From Chloroflexota bacterium (GTDB taxonomy: Bacteria; Chloroflexota; Limnocylindria; Limnocylindrales; CSP1-4): a DNA stretch of 13,521 bases. The notes under the pieces were generated by a model. The model saw only the letters and a program-made list of their open reading frames with translations. It was not told where the DNA came from and made no database searches. The stretch's first letter is position 1, and every line of letters begins with the position of its first letter. Positions 5,772 to 12,258 of this stretch are shown here, piece after piece. The translations under genes and the position numbers were made by a program. The stretch is taken from NCBI GenBank assembly GCA_021790715.1, contig JAJYGK010000174.1, positions 1 through 13,521 on the forward strand, written 5' to 3'.

Positions 5772-6398
5772 CTACCTCGAGTAGTACTCGACCACGAGCT
5801 GCTCGTTGAGCTCGAGCGGCATCTGGTCGCGGCGCGGCAGCGCGGCAATCGTCCCGCTGAGGTGCTCCGGGTCGATGCTCAGCCACTCCGGGCGCGGGGC
5901 GGCGCCCATCTGTGCGCGCGCGTTCTTGAATGGATCCAGGGAACGGCTCGACTCGAGCACCTCGACCTTGTCGCCGGGCCGGAGCTGGTACGACGGGATG
6001 TCGGTCGGCACCCCGTTCACGGCGAAGTGCCCGTGGCCGACGAGCTGGCGCGCCATGGGCCGGCTGCTCGCGAACCCCATGCGGTACACCGCGTTGTCCA
6101 GCCGCAGCTCGAGCAGCCGCAGCAGGTTCTCGCCGGTGACGCCGGGCCGGGAACGGGCAAGGACGAAGTACTCCTTGAACTGCCGCTCCATGACCGAGTA
6201 GACCCTGCGGAACTTCTGCTTCTCCCGCAGGTGCGTCCCGTAGTCGGACATCTTGCGCCGCCGCACGCCGTGCTGGCCGGGCGGGCTGGGGCGCCGCTCG
6301 ACGGCGCACTTCTTCGTGTAGCAGCGGCTGCCCTTCAGGAAGAGCTTGGTGCCCTCCCGGCGGCAGAGCCGGCAGACCGAATCGTGATAGCGGGCCAT
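5772..6398 (-). CDS. rpsD: 30S ribosomal protein S4, zinc-binding form
   Basis: Primary 16S rRNA-binding assembly protein, 208 residues, and in many bacteria the autoregulator of the alpha operon. The N-terminus keeps a zinc site: Cys9, Cys12, Cys26 and Cys31 (C-x2-C ... C-x4-C). PPGQHGVRRRKMSDYG and LREKQKFRRVYSVMERQF follow, then an S4 RNA-binding domain from about residue 92 (LLRLLELRLDNAVYRMGFASSR). The ATG has an excellent site, AGGAGG 5 nt upstream, overlapping the end of rpsK. I see no obvious S4-type pseudoknot before rpsM, but cannot exclude one. Confidence 0.98.
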   Translation of the reverse strand: MARYHDSVCRLCRREGTKLFLKGSRCYTKKCAVERRPSPPGQHGVRRRKMSDYGTHLREKQKFRRVYSVMERQFKEYFVLARSRPGVTGENLLRLLELRLDNAVYRMGFASSRPMARQLVGHGHFAVNGVPTDIPSYQLRPGDKVEVLESSRSLDPFKNARAQMGAAPRPEWLSIDPEHLSGTIAALPRRDQMPLELNEQLVVEYYSR

Positions 6399-6411
6399 CG
6401 CTCCCTCCTGC

Positions 6412-6807
6412 TCAGACCCGGCGCCGCTTCGGCGGGCGGCAGCCGTTGTGCGGGATGGGCGTGACGTCCGTGATCGCGGTCACCTCGAGGCCCGCCGCCT
6501 GGAGCGAGCGGATGGCCTGCTCGCGACCGGCACCGGGGCCCTTCACGAAGACCTCCACCTGGCGCATGCCGTGCTCCATGGCGCGCCGCGCGGCGCCGTC
6601 GGCGCTCAGCGCCGCGGCATAGGGCGTGCTCTTGCGGGAGCCCTTGAAGCCCGCCAGGCCGGCGCTGCCCCACGCGACCGTCGCGCCCGAGGGATCGGTG
6701 ATCGTGACGATCGTGTTGTTGAACGAGGCCTGGATGTGGACGTGCCCCATCGGCACGTTCTTCCGTTCGCGCCGCCGGGTCTTGGTGACGCGCTTGCGTT
6801 CCGCCAT
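6412..6807 (-). CDS. rpsK: 30S ribosomal protein S11
   Basis: Platform protein of the small subunit, 131 residues. Family signatures are GHVHIQASFNNTIVTITDP at 21-39, GLAGFKGSRKSTPYAA, VKGPGAGREQAIRSL and the invariant end IPHNGCRPPKRRRV. The ATG is 39 bp after the rpsM stop, with AGGTAGAG upstream. This gap holds the seven-base TAGCAGC twice on the minus strand, probably without meaning. Standard place between rpsM and rpsD. Confidence 0.98.
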   Translation of the reverse strand: MAERKRVTKTRRRERKNVPMGHVHIQASFNNTIVTITDPSGATVAWGSAGLAGFKGSRKSTPYAAALSADGAARRAMEHGMRQVEVFVKGPGAGREQAIRSLQAAGLEVTAITDVTPIPHNGCRPPKRRRV

Positions 6808-6846
6808 GCGTCGGTTCTCTACCTGCTGCTACGTGCCTGGTGGCTG

Positions 6847-7218
6847 CTACTTCTTGCGACGGACGCCGACGGTCCGCTTGGGCCCGCGGCGCTGTCGCGC
6901 GTTGGTCTTCGTGCGCTGGCCGCGCACCGGCAGGTTGCGGCGATGCCGCAGGCCCCGGTAGGAGCCGATCTCCTGGAGGCGCTTGATGTTCAGCGCGACC
7001 TCGCGGCGCAGGTCCCCCTCGACCTTGTAGCGCCGGTCGATGATCTCGCGGAGGCGGCCCACCTGCTCCTCGGTCAGGTCGCGCACCCGGGTGTCCGGGT
7101 TCACGTTCGCCTGGGCGAGGATGACCTGGCTCGTGGGGAGCCCGATCCCGAAGATGTATGTCAGCGCCACCTCGACGCGCTTCTCGCGCGGGAGATCGAT
7201 GCCGGAGATGCGTGCCAT
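6847..7218 (-). CDS. rpsM: 30S ribosomal protein S13
   Basis: Head protein of the small subunit that contacts the P-site tRNA and L5. 123 residues: MARISGIDLPREKRVEVALTYIFGIG start, helix-two-turn-helix body, the conserved YRGLRHRRNLPVRGQRTKTNARQRRGP segment, and a basic tail (KRTVGVRRKK). The ribosome binding site TAGGAG is 4 nt before the ATG and includes the rpmJ stop codon, implying coupling to rpmJ. Confidence 0.98.
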   Translation of the reverse strand: MARISGIDLPREKRVEVALTYIFGIGLPTSQVILAQANVNPDTRVRDLTEEQVGRLREIIDRRYKVEGDLRREVALNIKRLQEIGSYRGLRHRRNLPVRGQRTKTNARQRRGPKRTVGVRRKK

Positions 7219-7225
7219 GCTGCTC

Positions 7226-7339
7226 CTACCCCTGGCGCTGCTTGTGCTTGGGATTCGTGCACAGGACCATCACGGTGCCATGCCGGCGGATGATCTTGCA
7301 GCGCTCGCATCGCGTCTTGACCGACGCCCGGACCTTCAC
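7226..7339 (-). CDS. rpmJ: 50S ribosomal protein L36, zinc-binding form
   Basis: A 37-residue gene I read directly from the sequence: it begins KVRASVKTRCERCKIIRRHG after a GTG start and ends NPKHKQRQG. The zinc ligands Cys11, Cys14, Cys27 and His32 are all present, so this is the zinc-dependent (C+) L36. It starts with GTG at 7339-7337, preceded by AGGGCAGG, and stops with TAG at 7228-7226. It sits 17 bp after infA and 7 bp before rpsM, the usual infA-rpmJ-rpsM order. Confidence 0.97.
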   Translation of the reverse strand: MKVRASVKTRCERCKIIRRHGTVMVLCTNPKHKQRQG

Positions 7340-7356
7340 CGTTGCCTGCCCTGCCC

Positions 7357-7575
7357 TTATTTCAGTCGATACGTGATTCGGCCGCGGGAGAGGTCGTACG
7401 GCGACAGCTCCACGCGGACCCGGTCGCCCGGGAGGATGCGGATGAAGTTCATCCGCAGCTTGCCGCTGATGTGGGCGAGGACGCGATGCCCGTTCTCGAG
7501 CTCGACCGCGAACATCGTGTTCGGCAACGGTTCGATGACCGTGCCCTCCACCTCGATGGCGTCCTTCTTAGCCAC
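7357..7575 (-). CDS. infA: Translation initiation factor IF-1
   Basis: A 72-residue S1-like OB-fold protein that occupies the ribosomal A site during initiation. It matches the family end to end: AKKDAIEVEGTVIEPLPNTMF, LENGHRVLAHISGKLRMNFIRILPGDRVRVELSPYDLSRGRITYR. The start is GTG at 7575-7573; the frame has a TGA six codons upstream, so no longer start is possible. The nearest Shine-Dalgarno-like run (AGAGAGGGG) ends about 14 nt upstream, unusually far, and a 6-codon mini-ORF overlaps the start. It is probably the first gene of its own transcript, from a candidate promoter at the end of map. Confidence 0.98.
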   Translation of the reverse strand: MAKKDAIEVEGTVIEPLPNTMFAVELENGHRVLAHISGKLRMNFIRILPGDRVRVELSPYDLSRGRITYRLK

Positions 7576-7588
7576 AGGCGACCGTCAT
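7568..7588 (-). other. Candidate 6-codon mini-ORF overlapping the infA start
   Basis: On the minus strand AGAGAGGGGT is followed at once by ATG ACG GTC GCC TGT GGC TAA (MTVACG). Its TAA ends within codons 2-3 of infA, in another frame. The purine run is only 3 nt from this ATG by its GAGG core but 16 nt from the infA GTG, so the mini-ORF is better placed than infA itself. Whether it is translated is unknown. Confidence 0.35.
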
Positions 7589-7648
7589 ACCCCTCTCTGT
7601 TGGTGATCGGCGGGCACCACGACACGCGGCCGCGGCACACGAACGCCG

Positions 7649-7678
7649 AGTGTATCAGACATCGGTCCCCTTCGACAA
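7649..7678 (-). promoter_or_regulatory. Candidate promoter for the infA-rplQ transcript
   Basis: The minus strand has TTGTCG (7678-7673), an 18-bp spacer ending in TGA, and TACACT (7654-7649): a 4-of-6 -35 and a TGN-extended 4-of-6 -10. The TG of the extension is the map stop codon. Transcription would start at about 7642, leaving roughly a 65-nt leader before infA. The same TGNTACACTNGGCGTTC occurs before cdaA. Confidence 0.5.
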
Positions 7679-8467
7679 ACTGACGTCGCGCCCGTTGACC
7701 GTGAGGACCTCCGGTCCATCGGGCATGATCGCGATCGTCTGCTCCCAGTGCGCCGCGATGCTGCCGTCCACGGTCGCGACGGTCCAGCCGTCGTCGCGCA
7801 CGGCGACCTCGCGGCTGCCGAGCGTGAACATCGGCTCGATCGCCAGGCAGAGCCCGACCTCGAGCCGGCGTCCGCGTCCGGCCGCCCGGTAGTTGGGCAC
7901 GAACGGCGCCTCGTGCATCTCGGTCCCGATGCCGTGGCCGCCGTACTCGCGCAGGACGCCGTAGCCGTGCTCCAGCGCGACGCCCTCGATCGCCGCGGCG
8001 ATGTCGCCGAGCGACGCACCGGGGCGCGCCGCCGCGATGCCGACCTCCAGGCTGCGCTGCGTCTCCTCGACGAGGAGGCGCACCTCGGCGGGCACCTCGC
8101 CCACCACGAACGTCCGTGCCGCGTCGCCGTGCCAGCCGTCGAGGATCGCCCCGGCATCGATCGAGACGACCTGTCCGGCCTCGATCCGCCGACGGCCGGG
8201 GATGCCGTGCACCACCTCGTCGTCGATCGAGACGCAGATCGTGTGGCGGTACGGCGACAGGGGGCCCGGGACCCCCACGAACGAGGGGATCGCGCCGGCG
8301 CGCTGGATCATCTCGGCGGCGATGCGGTCGAGCTCGCCGGTCGTCACGCCAGGCCGGATCTCCTCGGAGAGCCTGTCGAGCACGTCGGCCACGAGCCGCC
8401 CCGCGCGCCGCATCTTCTCGACCTGGCTGCGGGACTTCAGCGTGACGCGTCGCTCGGACAGGGTCAT
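7655..8467 (-). CDS. map: Type I methionine aminopeptidase
   Basis: Cytosolic metalloprotease that removes the initiator Met from nascent proteins. 270 residues with all five metal ligands: Asp104 (SIDAG), Asp115 (HGDAA), His178 (GGHGIG), Glu211 (AIEPMF) and Glu242 (WEQT). The active-site histidines are also present, His87 (VVHGIP) and His185 (MHEAPFVPNY). It has no N-terminal zinc-finger extension. The ATG overlaps the adk stop codon (ATGA), with GGAG and GAGG just upstream inside adk. The adk-map order after secY is common in bacteria. Confidence 0.98.
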   Translation of the reverse strand: MTLSERRVTLKSRSQVEKMRRAGRLVADVLDRLSEEIRPGVTTGELDRIAAEMIQRAGAIPSFVGVPGPLSPYRHTICVSIDDEVVHGIPGRRRIEAGQVVSIDAGAILDGWHGDAARTFVVGEVPAEVRLLVEETQRSLEVGIAAARPGASLGDIAAAIEGVALEHGYGVLREYGGHGIGTEMHEAPFVPNYRAAGRGRRLEVGLCLAIEPMFTLGSREVAVRDDGWTVATVDGSIAAHWEQTIAIMPDGPEVLTVNGRDVSLSKGTDV

Positions 8468-9144
8468 GCCGCCTCGCTCCGGTTGACCGGTCGGGCGGGA
8501 TGCGCGATGGCGCGCAGGAGCGCCTGCGTCACGTCGTCGATCGACTGGGTGCCGTCGACGGCGACCAGGACCCCCTGCGTCGTGTAGTGGTCGATGACGT
8601 CGTACATCGGTTCGAGCTGCTGCGCGAGGCGGGCACGCACCGTCTCCGGACGGTCGTCGTCGCGCTGGTACAGCTCGGAGCCGTCGATGTCGCAGATCCC
8701 CGGCACGCGCGGCGGCCTGCTCACGTCGTGATACGGGTGGCCGGCCGCGCGACAGATCCAGCGTCCCGAGAGGCGGCGCACGAGCTCCTCCTCCGGGACG
8801 CCCACGTAGAGCGCCGCGTCGACCTGGGCACCGCGCCGCGCGAGCGCGGCATCGAGCGACTCGGCCTGGGGACGGGTGCGCGGGAATCCATCCAGGATGA
8901 CGCCCGCGGCGGCGTCGGACCGGTCGAGCCGTTCGTCGATCATGGCGATCACGACCGGATCGGGCACGAGCGCGCCGCGGTCCATGTAGCGCTTCGCCTC
9001 GAGGCCGACGGGCGTGCCCGAGCGGACGGCCTCGCGGAACAGATCGCCGGACGCGAGGTGCCGGAGCCCGAGCCGCTCGGCGAGGATCGCCGCCTGCGTG
9101 CCCTTGCCGGCACCCGGCGCGCCGACCATGACATAGACCTTCAC
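8464..9144 (-). CDS. adk: Adenylate kinase with long LID domain
   Basis: Catalyses ATP + AMP = 2 ADP in the cytosol. 226 residues from a GTG at 9144-9142 that overlaps the secY stop (GTGA). GAGGG lies 9 nt upstream. Visible motifs are the P-loop GAPGAGKGT at 8-16, SGDLFR at 32-37, DGFPRT at 85-90 and YQRDDD at 159-164. The LID (about 127-164) is the long kind that usually binds zinc with C-x2-C ... C-x2-C/D. Here Cys131, Cys151 and Asp154 are kept, but the second ligand position is Ala134 (CRAAG). Zinc binding is therefore probably weakened or lost. The reading frame is open far upstream, but that part is antiparallel-frame shadow of secY. Confidence 0.97.
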   Translation of the reverse strand: MKVYVMVGAPGAGKGTQAAILAERLGLRHLASGDLFREAVRSGTPVGLEAKRYMDRGALVPDPVVIAMIDERLDRSDAAAGVILDGFPRTRPQAESLDAALARRGAQVDAALYVGVPEEELVRRLSGRWICRAAGHPYHDVSRPPRVPGICDIDGSELYQRDDDRPETVRARLAQQLEPMYDVIDHYTTQGVLVAVDGTQSIDDVTQALLRAIAHPARPVNRSEAA

Positions 9145-10418
9145 CGGATGAAGCCCTCGTAGTTGCGCATCATCAGCTGCGCCTCCACCTGCTTCATGGT
9201 CTCGACCACGACCGAGACGACGATCAGGAGCGCCGTCCCCCCGAGGGCGATCCCGCCCAGGCTCGGAAACGCCTGCGAGAGCACGAACGGCATGACCGCC
9301 ACGATGCCGAGGAAGAGCGCGCCGGCGAGCGTGATGCGGAAGACCACCGCCTGGAGGTAGTCGCGGGTCGGGTTGCCGGGCCGAATGCCGGGGATGAAGC
9401 CGCCGTTCTTGCGGAGCTGGTCCGCGGTCTCGTCCGGTTTGAAGGTGAAGGCGGTGTAGAAGTACGTGAATCCGACCGTCAGCAGGAAGTAGAGCAGCGC
9501 GTAGAGCGGGCTCTGGTAGCCCAGCAGCGTCTGGATCCCGTGGGACACGTCGGCCACCACCTTGACCTGCGACGACTGGAAGTAGGCCGCGATCTGGGTG
9601 GGGAACAGGATGATGCTGACGGCGAAGATGATCGGGATGACGCCGGCCTGGTTGACCCGCAGCGGCAGGAACGTGGACCCGCCCTGGTAGAGCCGGCGGC
9701 CGCGGACGCGGCTGGCGTACTGGACCGGGATGCGGCGCTGCCCCTCCTGGATGTAGACGATGCCGGCGATCGTGATGATGCCGACCACCGCAAGCGCGAA
9801 GCCGGCCGCCCAGTCGGGGGACTGCAGGAACTGGCCGACGGCCAGCGGCACGCGCCCGACGATGCCGGCGAAGATGATGAAGCTGACGCCGTTCCCGATG
9901 CCCTTCTCGGTGATGAGCTCGCCGATCCACATCAGCAGCACGGTCCCGGCCGTGAGCGAGATGATCTGGGTGACCGTGACCAGGCTCGCCAGGTTGAAGC
10001 TGGTGAGCACGCCCTGGCTGTTGAGGATCGCCAGGAAGCCGTAGCCCTGGATCAGCGCCAGCGGCACGGTCAGGTACCGCGTGTACTGGTTGATCTTCTG
10101 CCGCCCGTACTCGCCCTCACGGGACAGCGCCTGCAGGCTGGGGATCACGCCCTGCATCAGGGTCATGATGATCGACGCGTTGATGTAGGGGTTGACCCCC
10201 ATGCCGATGACCGAGAACGACGACAGGCCGCCGCCGGAGAAGATGTCCAGCAGGCCGAGCAGCTGGTTGTTCTGGAAGAGCGTGTTGAGCGCCGTCCGGT
10301 TGACTCCCGGCACCGGCACGTGCGCGAGCGCGCGCACGATGATCAGCATCGCCAGGACGAACAGGATCCGGCGACGGATGTCGGGTGCGCGGAACGCGTT
10401 GATCAGGGCATCGAACAC
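9141..10418 (-). CDS. secY: Protein translocase subunit SecY
   Basis: Channel-forming subunit of the SecYEG export and insertion pathway, in the cytoplasmic membrane. 425 residues with about ten hydrophobic segments, the first at 18-34. Conserved features include the plug region GLLDIFSGGGL at 55-65, NPYINASIIM at 76-85, GELITEKGIGNGVSFIIF at 166-183, RRLYQGGSTFLPLRVNQAGVIPIIFA at 241-266, and ADQLRKNGGFIPGIRPGNPT at 332-351. The end is MMRNYEGFIR, a typical SecY end. It starts with GTG at 10418-10416 (GGAG 6 nt upstream), 3 bp after the rplO stop. It ends in a 4-base overlap with adk. Confidence 0.98.
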   Translation of the reverse strand: MFDALINAFRAPDIRRRILFVLAMLIIVRALAHVPVPGVNRTALNTLFQNNQLLGLLDIFSGGGLSSFSVIGMGVNPYINASIIMTLMQGVIPSLQALSREGEYGRQKINQYTRYLTVPLALIQGYGFLAILNSQGVLTSFNLASLVTVTQIISLTAGTVLLMWIGELITEKGIGNGVSFIIFAGIVGRVPLAVGQFLQSPDWAAGFALAVVGIITIAGIVYIQEGQRRIPVQYASRVRGRRLYQGGSTFLPLRVNQAGVIPIIFAVSIILFPTQIAAYFQSSQVKVVADVSHGIQTLLGYQSPLYALLYFLLTVGFTYFYTAFTFKPDETADQLRKNGGFIPGIRPGNPTRDYLQAVVFRITLAGALFLGIVAVMPFVLSQAFPSLGGIALGGTALLIVVSVVVETMKQVEAQLMMRNYEGFIR

Positions 10419-10421
10419 CGT

Positions 10422-11021
10422 CTACTCCGCCAGCGGGGACCCGGACCCCTGCTGCTCGTCGGTCTGACCCCCGGACTCGCCCGCCGCGTCGCCGGTCGCC
10501 GCGCCGGGCTCGACGCCGAGCGCCTGGAGCTCCGCGTCGGGCAGCTCCAGGACCTGCGCCGTGCCGCCGGCCGCCTCGATCTTGGCCGCGGCGCTCTTCG
10601 TGAAGGCGTCGGCGACGACGAAGAGCCGCCGGTCGACGTCCCCCTGGCCGAGCACCTTGACGGGCTGCCGGAGCGACCCGACGAGCCCGGCCGCCAGCAG
10701 CAGCTCGGGGTTGACGGCGACGGGCGCATCCGCCGTCGGCTCGCCGAACCCGCCGGCCGCGGCGACCTCGTTGATGCGCCCGACGTTGACGACCGCGTAC
10801 TCGACCCGGAAGCGGCGCTTGAAGCCGCGCAGCTTCGGGACGCGCTGGGAGGCCGGCGTCTGGCCGCCCTCGAACCAGGCCGGGATCGAGCTCCCCGTCC
10901 GGGCCTTCTGACCCTTGGTGCCGCGACCGGCGGTCTTGCCCTTGCCGGCGGCGATGCCCCGGCCGACCCGGGTGCGGGCCGTGTGCGACCCGTCGGCCGG
11001 GCGCAGATCGTGGAGCTTCAT
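10422..11021 (-). CDS. rplO: 50S ribosomal protein L15 with extended C-terminus
   Basis: Late-assembly large-subunit protein. 199 residues against the usual 145-165. The N-terminal part is classical: MKLHDLRPADGSHTARTRVGRG, GKGKTAGRGTKGQKAR at 26-41, FEGGQTPASQRVPKLRGFKRRF at 50-71. The C-terminal domain ends around residue 160 (AAAKIEAAGGTAQVLEL). Residues 161-199 are an extra Gly/Ala/Glu/Gln-rich tail with low complexity. The ATG overlaps the rpmD stop (ATGA) and has AGGAGG 7 nt upstream. Confidence 0.97.
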   Translation of the reverse strand: MKLHDLRPADGSHTARTRVGRGIAAGKGKTAGRGTKGQKARTGSSIPAWFEGGQTPASQRVPKLRGFKRRFRVEYAVVNVGRINEVAAAGGFGEPTADAPVAVNPELLLAAGLVGSLRQPVKVLGQGDVDRRLFVVADAFTKSAAAKIEAAGGTAQVLELPDAELQALGVEPGAATGDAAGESGGQTDEQQGSGSPLAE

Positions 11022-11302
11022 GCGCCCTCCTCCTGGGGAGCGGCCGCGGACCCCGCGTCCGGCGCGGGTGCTGACCGCGCGGCGCGCTTCGCGCCGCCGG
11101 TGGTCACCGCCTCGGTGCCCGGGACCTGCTCGACGTCCACGAGGAAGCGTACGGCCCGGACCATCCCGCGCGTGGCCGGATTGTCGGGGATCTCGACGGT
11201 CTCGTGCAGGCGATGCAGGCCGAGCGCGCGGACGGTGCCGCGGGTCTTCGCGGTATAGCTGATCGGACTCTTGTGCAGGCGCACGCGCAGCCTAGCGGGC
11301 AT
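11018..11302 (-). CDS. rpmD: 50S ribosomal protein L30 with extended C-terminus
   Basis: Small large-subunit protein. The first 60 residues are a complete bacterial L30: RLRVRLHKSPISYTAKTRGTVRALGLHRLHETVEIPDNPATRGMVRAVRFLVDVEQV. Bacterial L30 normally ends here. Residues 61-94 are an added Ala/Pro/Gly-rich tail ending QEEGA. The ATG at 11302 overlaps the end of rpsE by 11 bp and has GGAGG 9 nt upstream. The stop overlaps the rplO start. Confidence 0.96.
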   Translation of the reverse strand: MPARLRVRLHKSPISYTAKTRGTVRALGLHRLHETVEIPDNPATRGMVRAVRFLVDVEQVPGTEAVTTGGAKRAARSAPAPDAGSAAAPQEEGA

Positions 11303-11828
11303 CGGCGACCACCTCCGTCGTCGGCTGACCGCTGATCACGCTGCGCAGCGGCACGCCGCGCTGAGCGGACAGCTCCTCGGCGCTGTGCAGGCTGCGCAGT
11401 GCCTCGAGCGCCGCACGCGTCACGTTCACCGGGTTGGTCGACCCGAGTGACTTGGACAGGATGTCGCGGATCCCGGCGGATTCGACCACGGCGCGCACGG
11501 AGCCGCCGGCGATCACGCCGGTCCCCTGCGACGCGGGCCGGAGCAGCACGTTGCTCGCCCCGTACCGGACGCTGACCTCGTGCGGGATCGTCGTGCCGAC
11601 GAGCGGGACCCGGATGAGATGCTTCTTCGCGTCCTCGACGCCCTTGCGGATCGCCTCGGGGACCTCGCCGGCCTTGCCGAGCCCGACGCCGACGTGCCCC
11701 GCGCCATCCCCGACGACGACGACGGCGCTGAAGCTGAAGCGACGCCCGCCCTTGACGACCTTGGCGACGCGGTTGATCTGGACGACGCGTTCCTCGAGCG
11801 TCAGCCTGGCTGGATCGATCCTCGCCAA
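11292..11828 (-). CDS. rpsE: 30S ribosomal protein S5
   Basis: Small-subunit protein important for decoding accuracy and mRNA entry. 178 residues: EERVVQINRVAKVVKGGRRFSFSAVVVVGDGAGHVGVGLGKAGEVPEAIRKG at 12-63 is the double-stranded RNA-binding-like domain, followed by GSTNPVNVTRAALEALRSL near the end. The start codon is TTG at 11828-11826, supported by an optimal ribosome binding site (AAAGGAG, 6 nt away). No ATG or GTG is available nearby that keeps the family N-terminus. Confidence 0.97.
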   Translation of the reverse strand: MARIDPARLTLEERVVQINRVAKVVKGGRRFSFSAVVVVGDGAGHVGVGLGKAGEVPEAIRKGVEDAKKHLIRVPLVGTTIPHEVSVRYGASNVLLRPASQGTGVIAGGSVRAVVESAGIRDILSKSLGSTNPVNVTRAALEALRSLHSAEELSAQRGVPLRSVISGQPTTEVVADAR

Positions 11829-11834
11829 CGGTGG

Positions 11835-11841
11835 CTCCTTT
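11835..11841 (-). promoter_or_regulatory. Strong ribosome binding site fixing the TTG start of rpsE
   Basis: AAAGGAG on the minus strand, six bases before the rpsE TTG and five bases after the rplR stop. It is one of the best Shine-Dalgarno matches in the window and compensates for the rare start codon. Confidence 0.8.
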
Positions 11842-11846
11842 CGGTC

Positions 11847-12209
11847 CTAGAAGTCGAGGCCCGCTTCGCGGGCCGCGTCGGCGAGCGACTTCACGCGCCC
11901 GTGGTAGTGGAAGCCGGCCCGGTCGAAGACGACGGCGTCGACCCCGGCCGCCTTCGCGCGCTCGGCAATGAGCCTGCCCACGGTCCGCGCCCGTTCGGTC
12001 TTGGTCGCCTCGAGCGAGCGGATCTCGCGCTCGAGCGACGACGCGGCGGCCAGCGTCCGGCCGGCCGTGTCGTCGATCACCTGGGCGTAGATCTGGTCGA
12101 TGCTGCGGAACACGGCCAGGCGGGGCCGCGCCGCCGTCCCCCGCGTGGTGAGACGGATCCGCTCGTGGCGCTTCGCTCGAGCGGCGCTCCGGGAAGGTGC
12201 CTGGGCCAT
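11847..12209 (-). CDS. rplR: 50S ribosomal protein L18
   Basis: 5S rRNA-binding protein of the central protuberance, 120 residues, normal length. It has the basic N-terminus (RAKRHERIRLTTRGTAARPRLAVFRS), IYAQVIDDTAGRTLAAAS, and the terminal FDRAGFHYHGRVKSLADAAREAGLDF. The ATG is 49 bp after rplF. AGGAGTAGGA lies rather far upstream, so the ribosome binding site is only moderate. rpsE follows after 18 bp. Confidence 0.98.
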   Translation of the reverse strand: MAQAPSRSAARAKRHERIRLTTRGTAARPRLAVFRSIDQIYAQVIDDTAGRTLAAASSLEREIRSLEATKTERARTVGRLIAERAKAAGVDAVVFDRAGFHYHGRVKSLADAAREAGLDF

Positions 12210-12258
12210 GGTGCTGTCGTCCTACTCCTGGGTCTGCGGGCCTCCCGGTCCGCGTCGG

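Noticed and set aside
3359..5809. 816-codon open frame on the plus strand
   Set aside because: Antisense to rplM, truA, rplQ and rpoA, all of which are certain genes. The translation (HDQVAVQRQ, VVGPHRQVQLL type) is typical of reverse-frame shadow.
5762..5848. 29-residue N-terminal extension of RpoA
   Set aside because: It overlaps rpsD and gives a Ser/Arg-rich stretch not found in RpoA; the family start MQLETPQIES is at 5761.
6315..6323. Third TGCTACAC-like element on the minus strand
   Set aside because: It reads TGCTACACG within rpsD, encoding Cys-Tyr-Thr of the zinc motif, and lacks the GGCGTTC half; coincidence of coding.
6808..6846. Direct repeat TAGCAGC in the rpsM-rpsK gap
   Set aside because: Seven-base repeat partly formed by the rpsM stop codon; too short to be meaningful.
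7625..7634. Palindrome CGCGGCCGCG in the infA leader
   Set aside because: Ten bases of pure GC palindrome are expected often in such a sequence; without spacer or conservation evidence I did not call it an operator.
9145..9930. Upstream extension of the adk reading frame
   Set aside because: The open frame reaches 9930, but it overlaps secY fully, and the family N-terminus (VKVYVMVGAPGAGKGT) begins at the GTG at 9144.
9540..11258. 572-codon open frame on the plus strand
   Set aside because: Antisense to secY, rplO and rpmD; Asp/His/Arg-rich shadow with no family resemblance.
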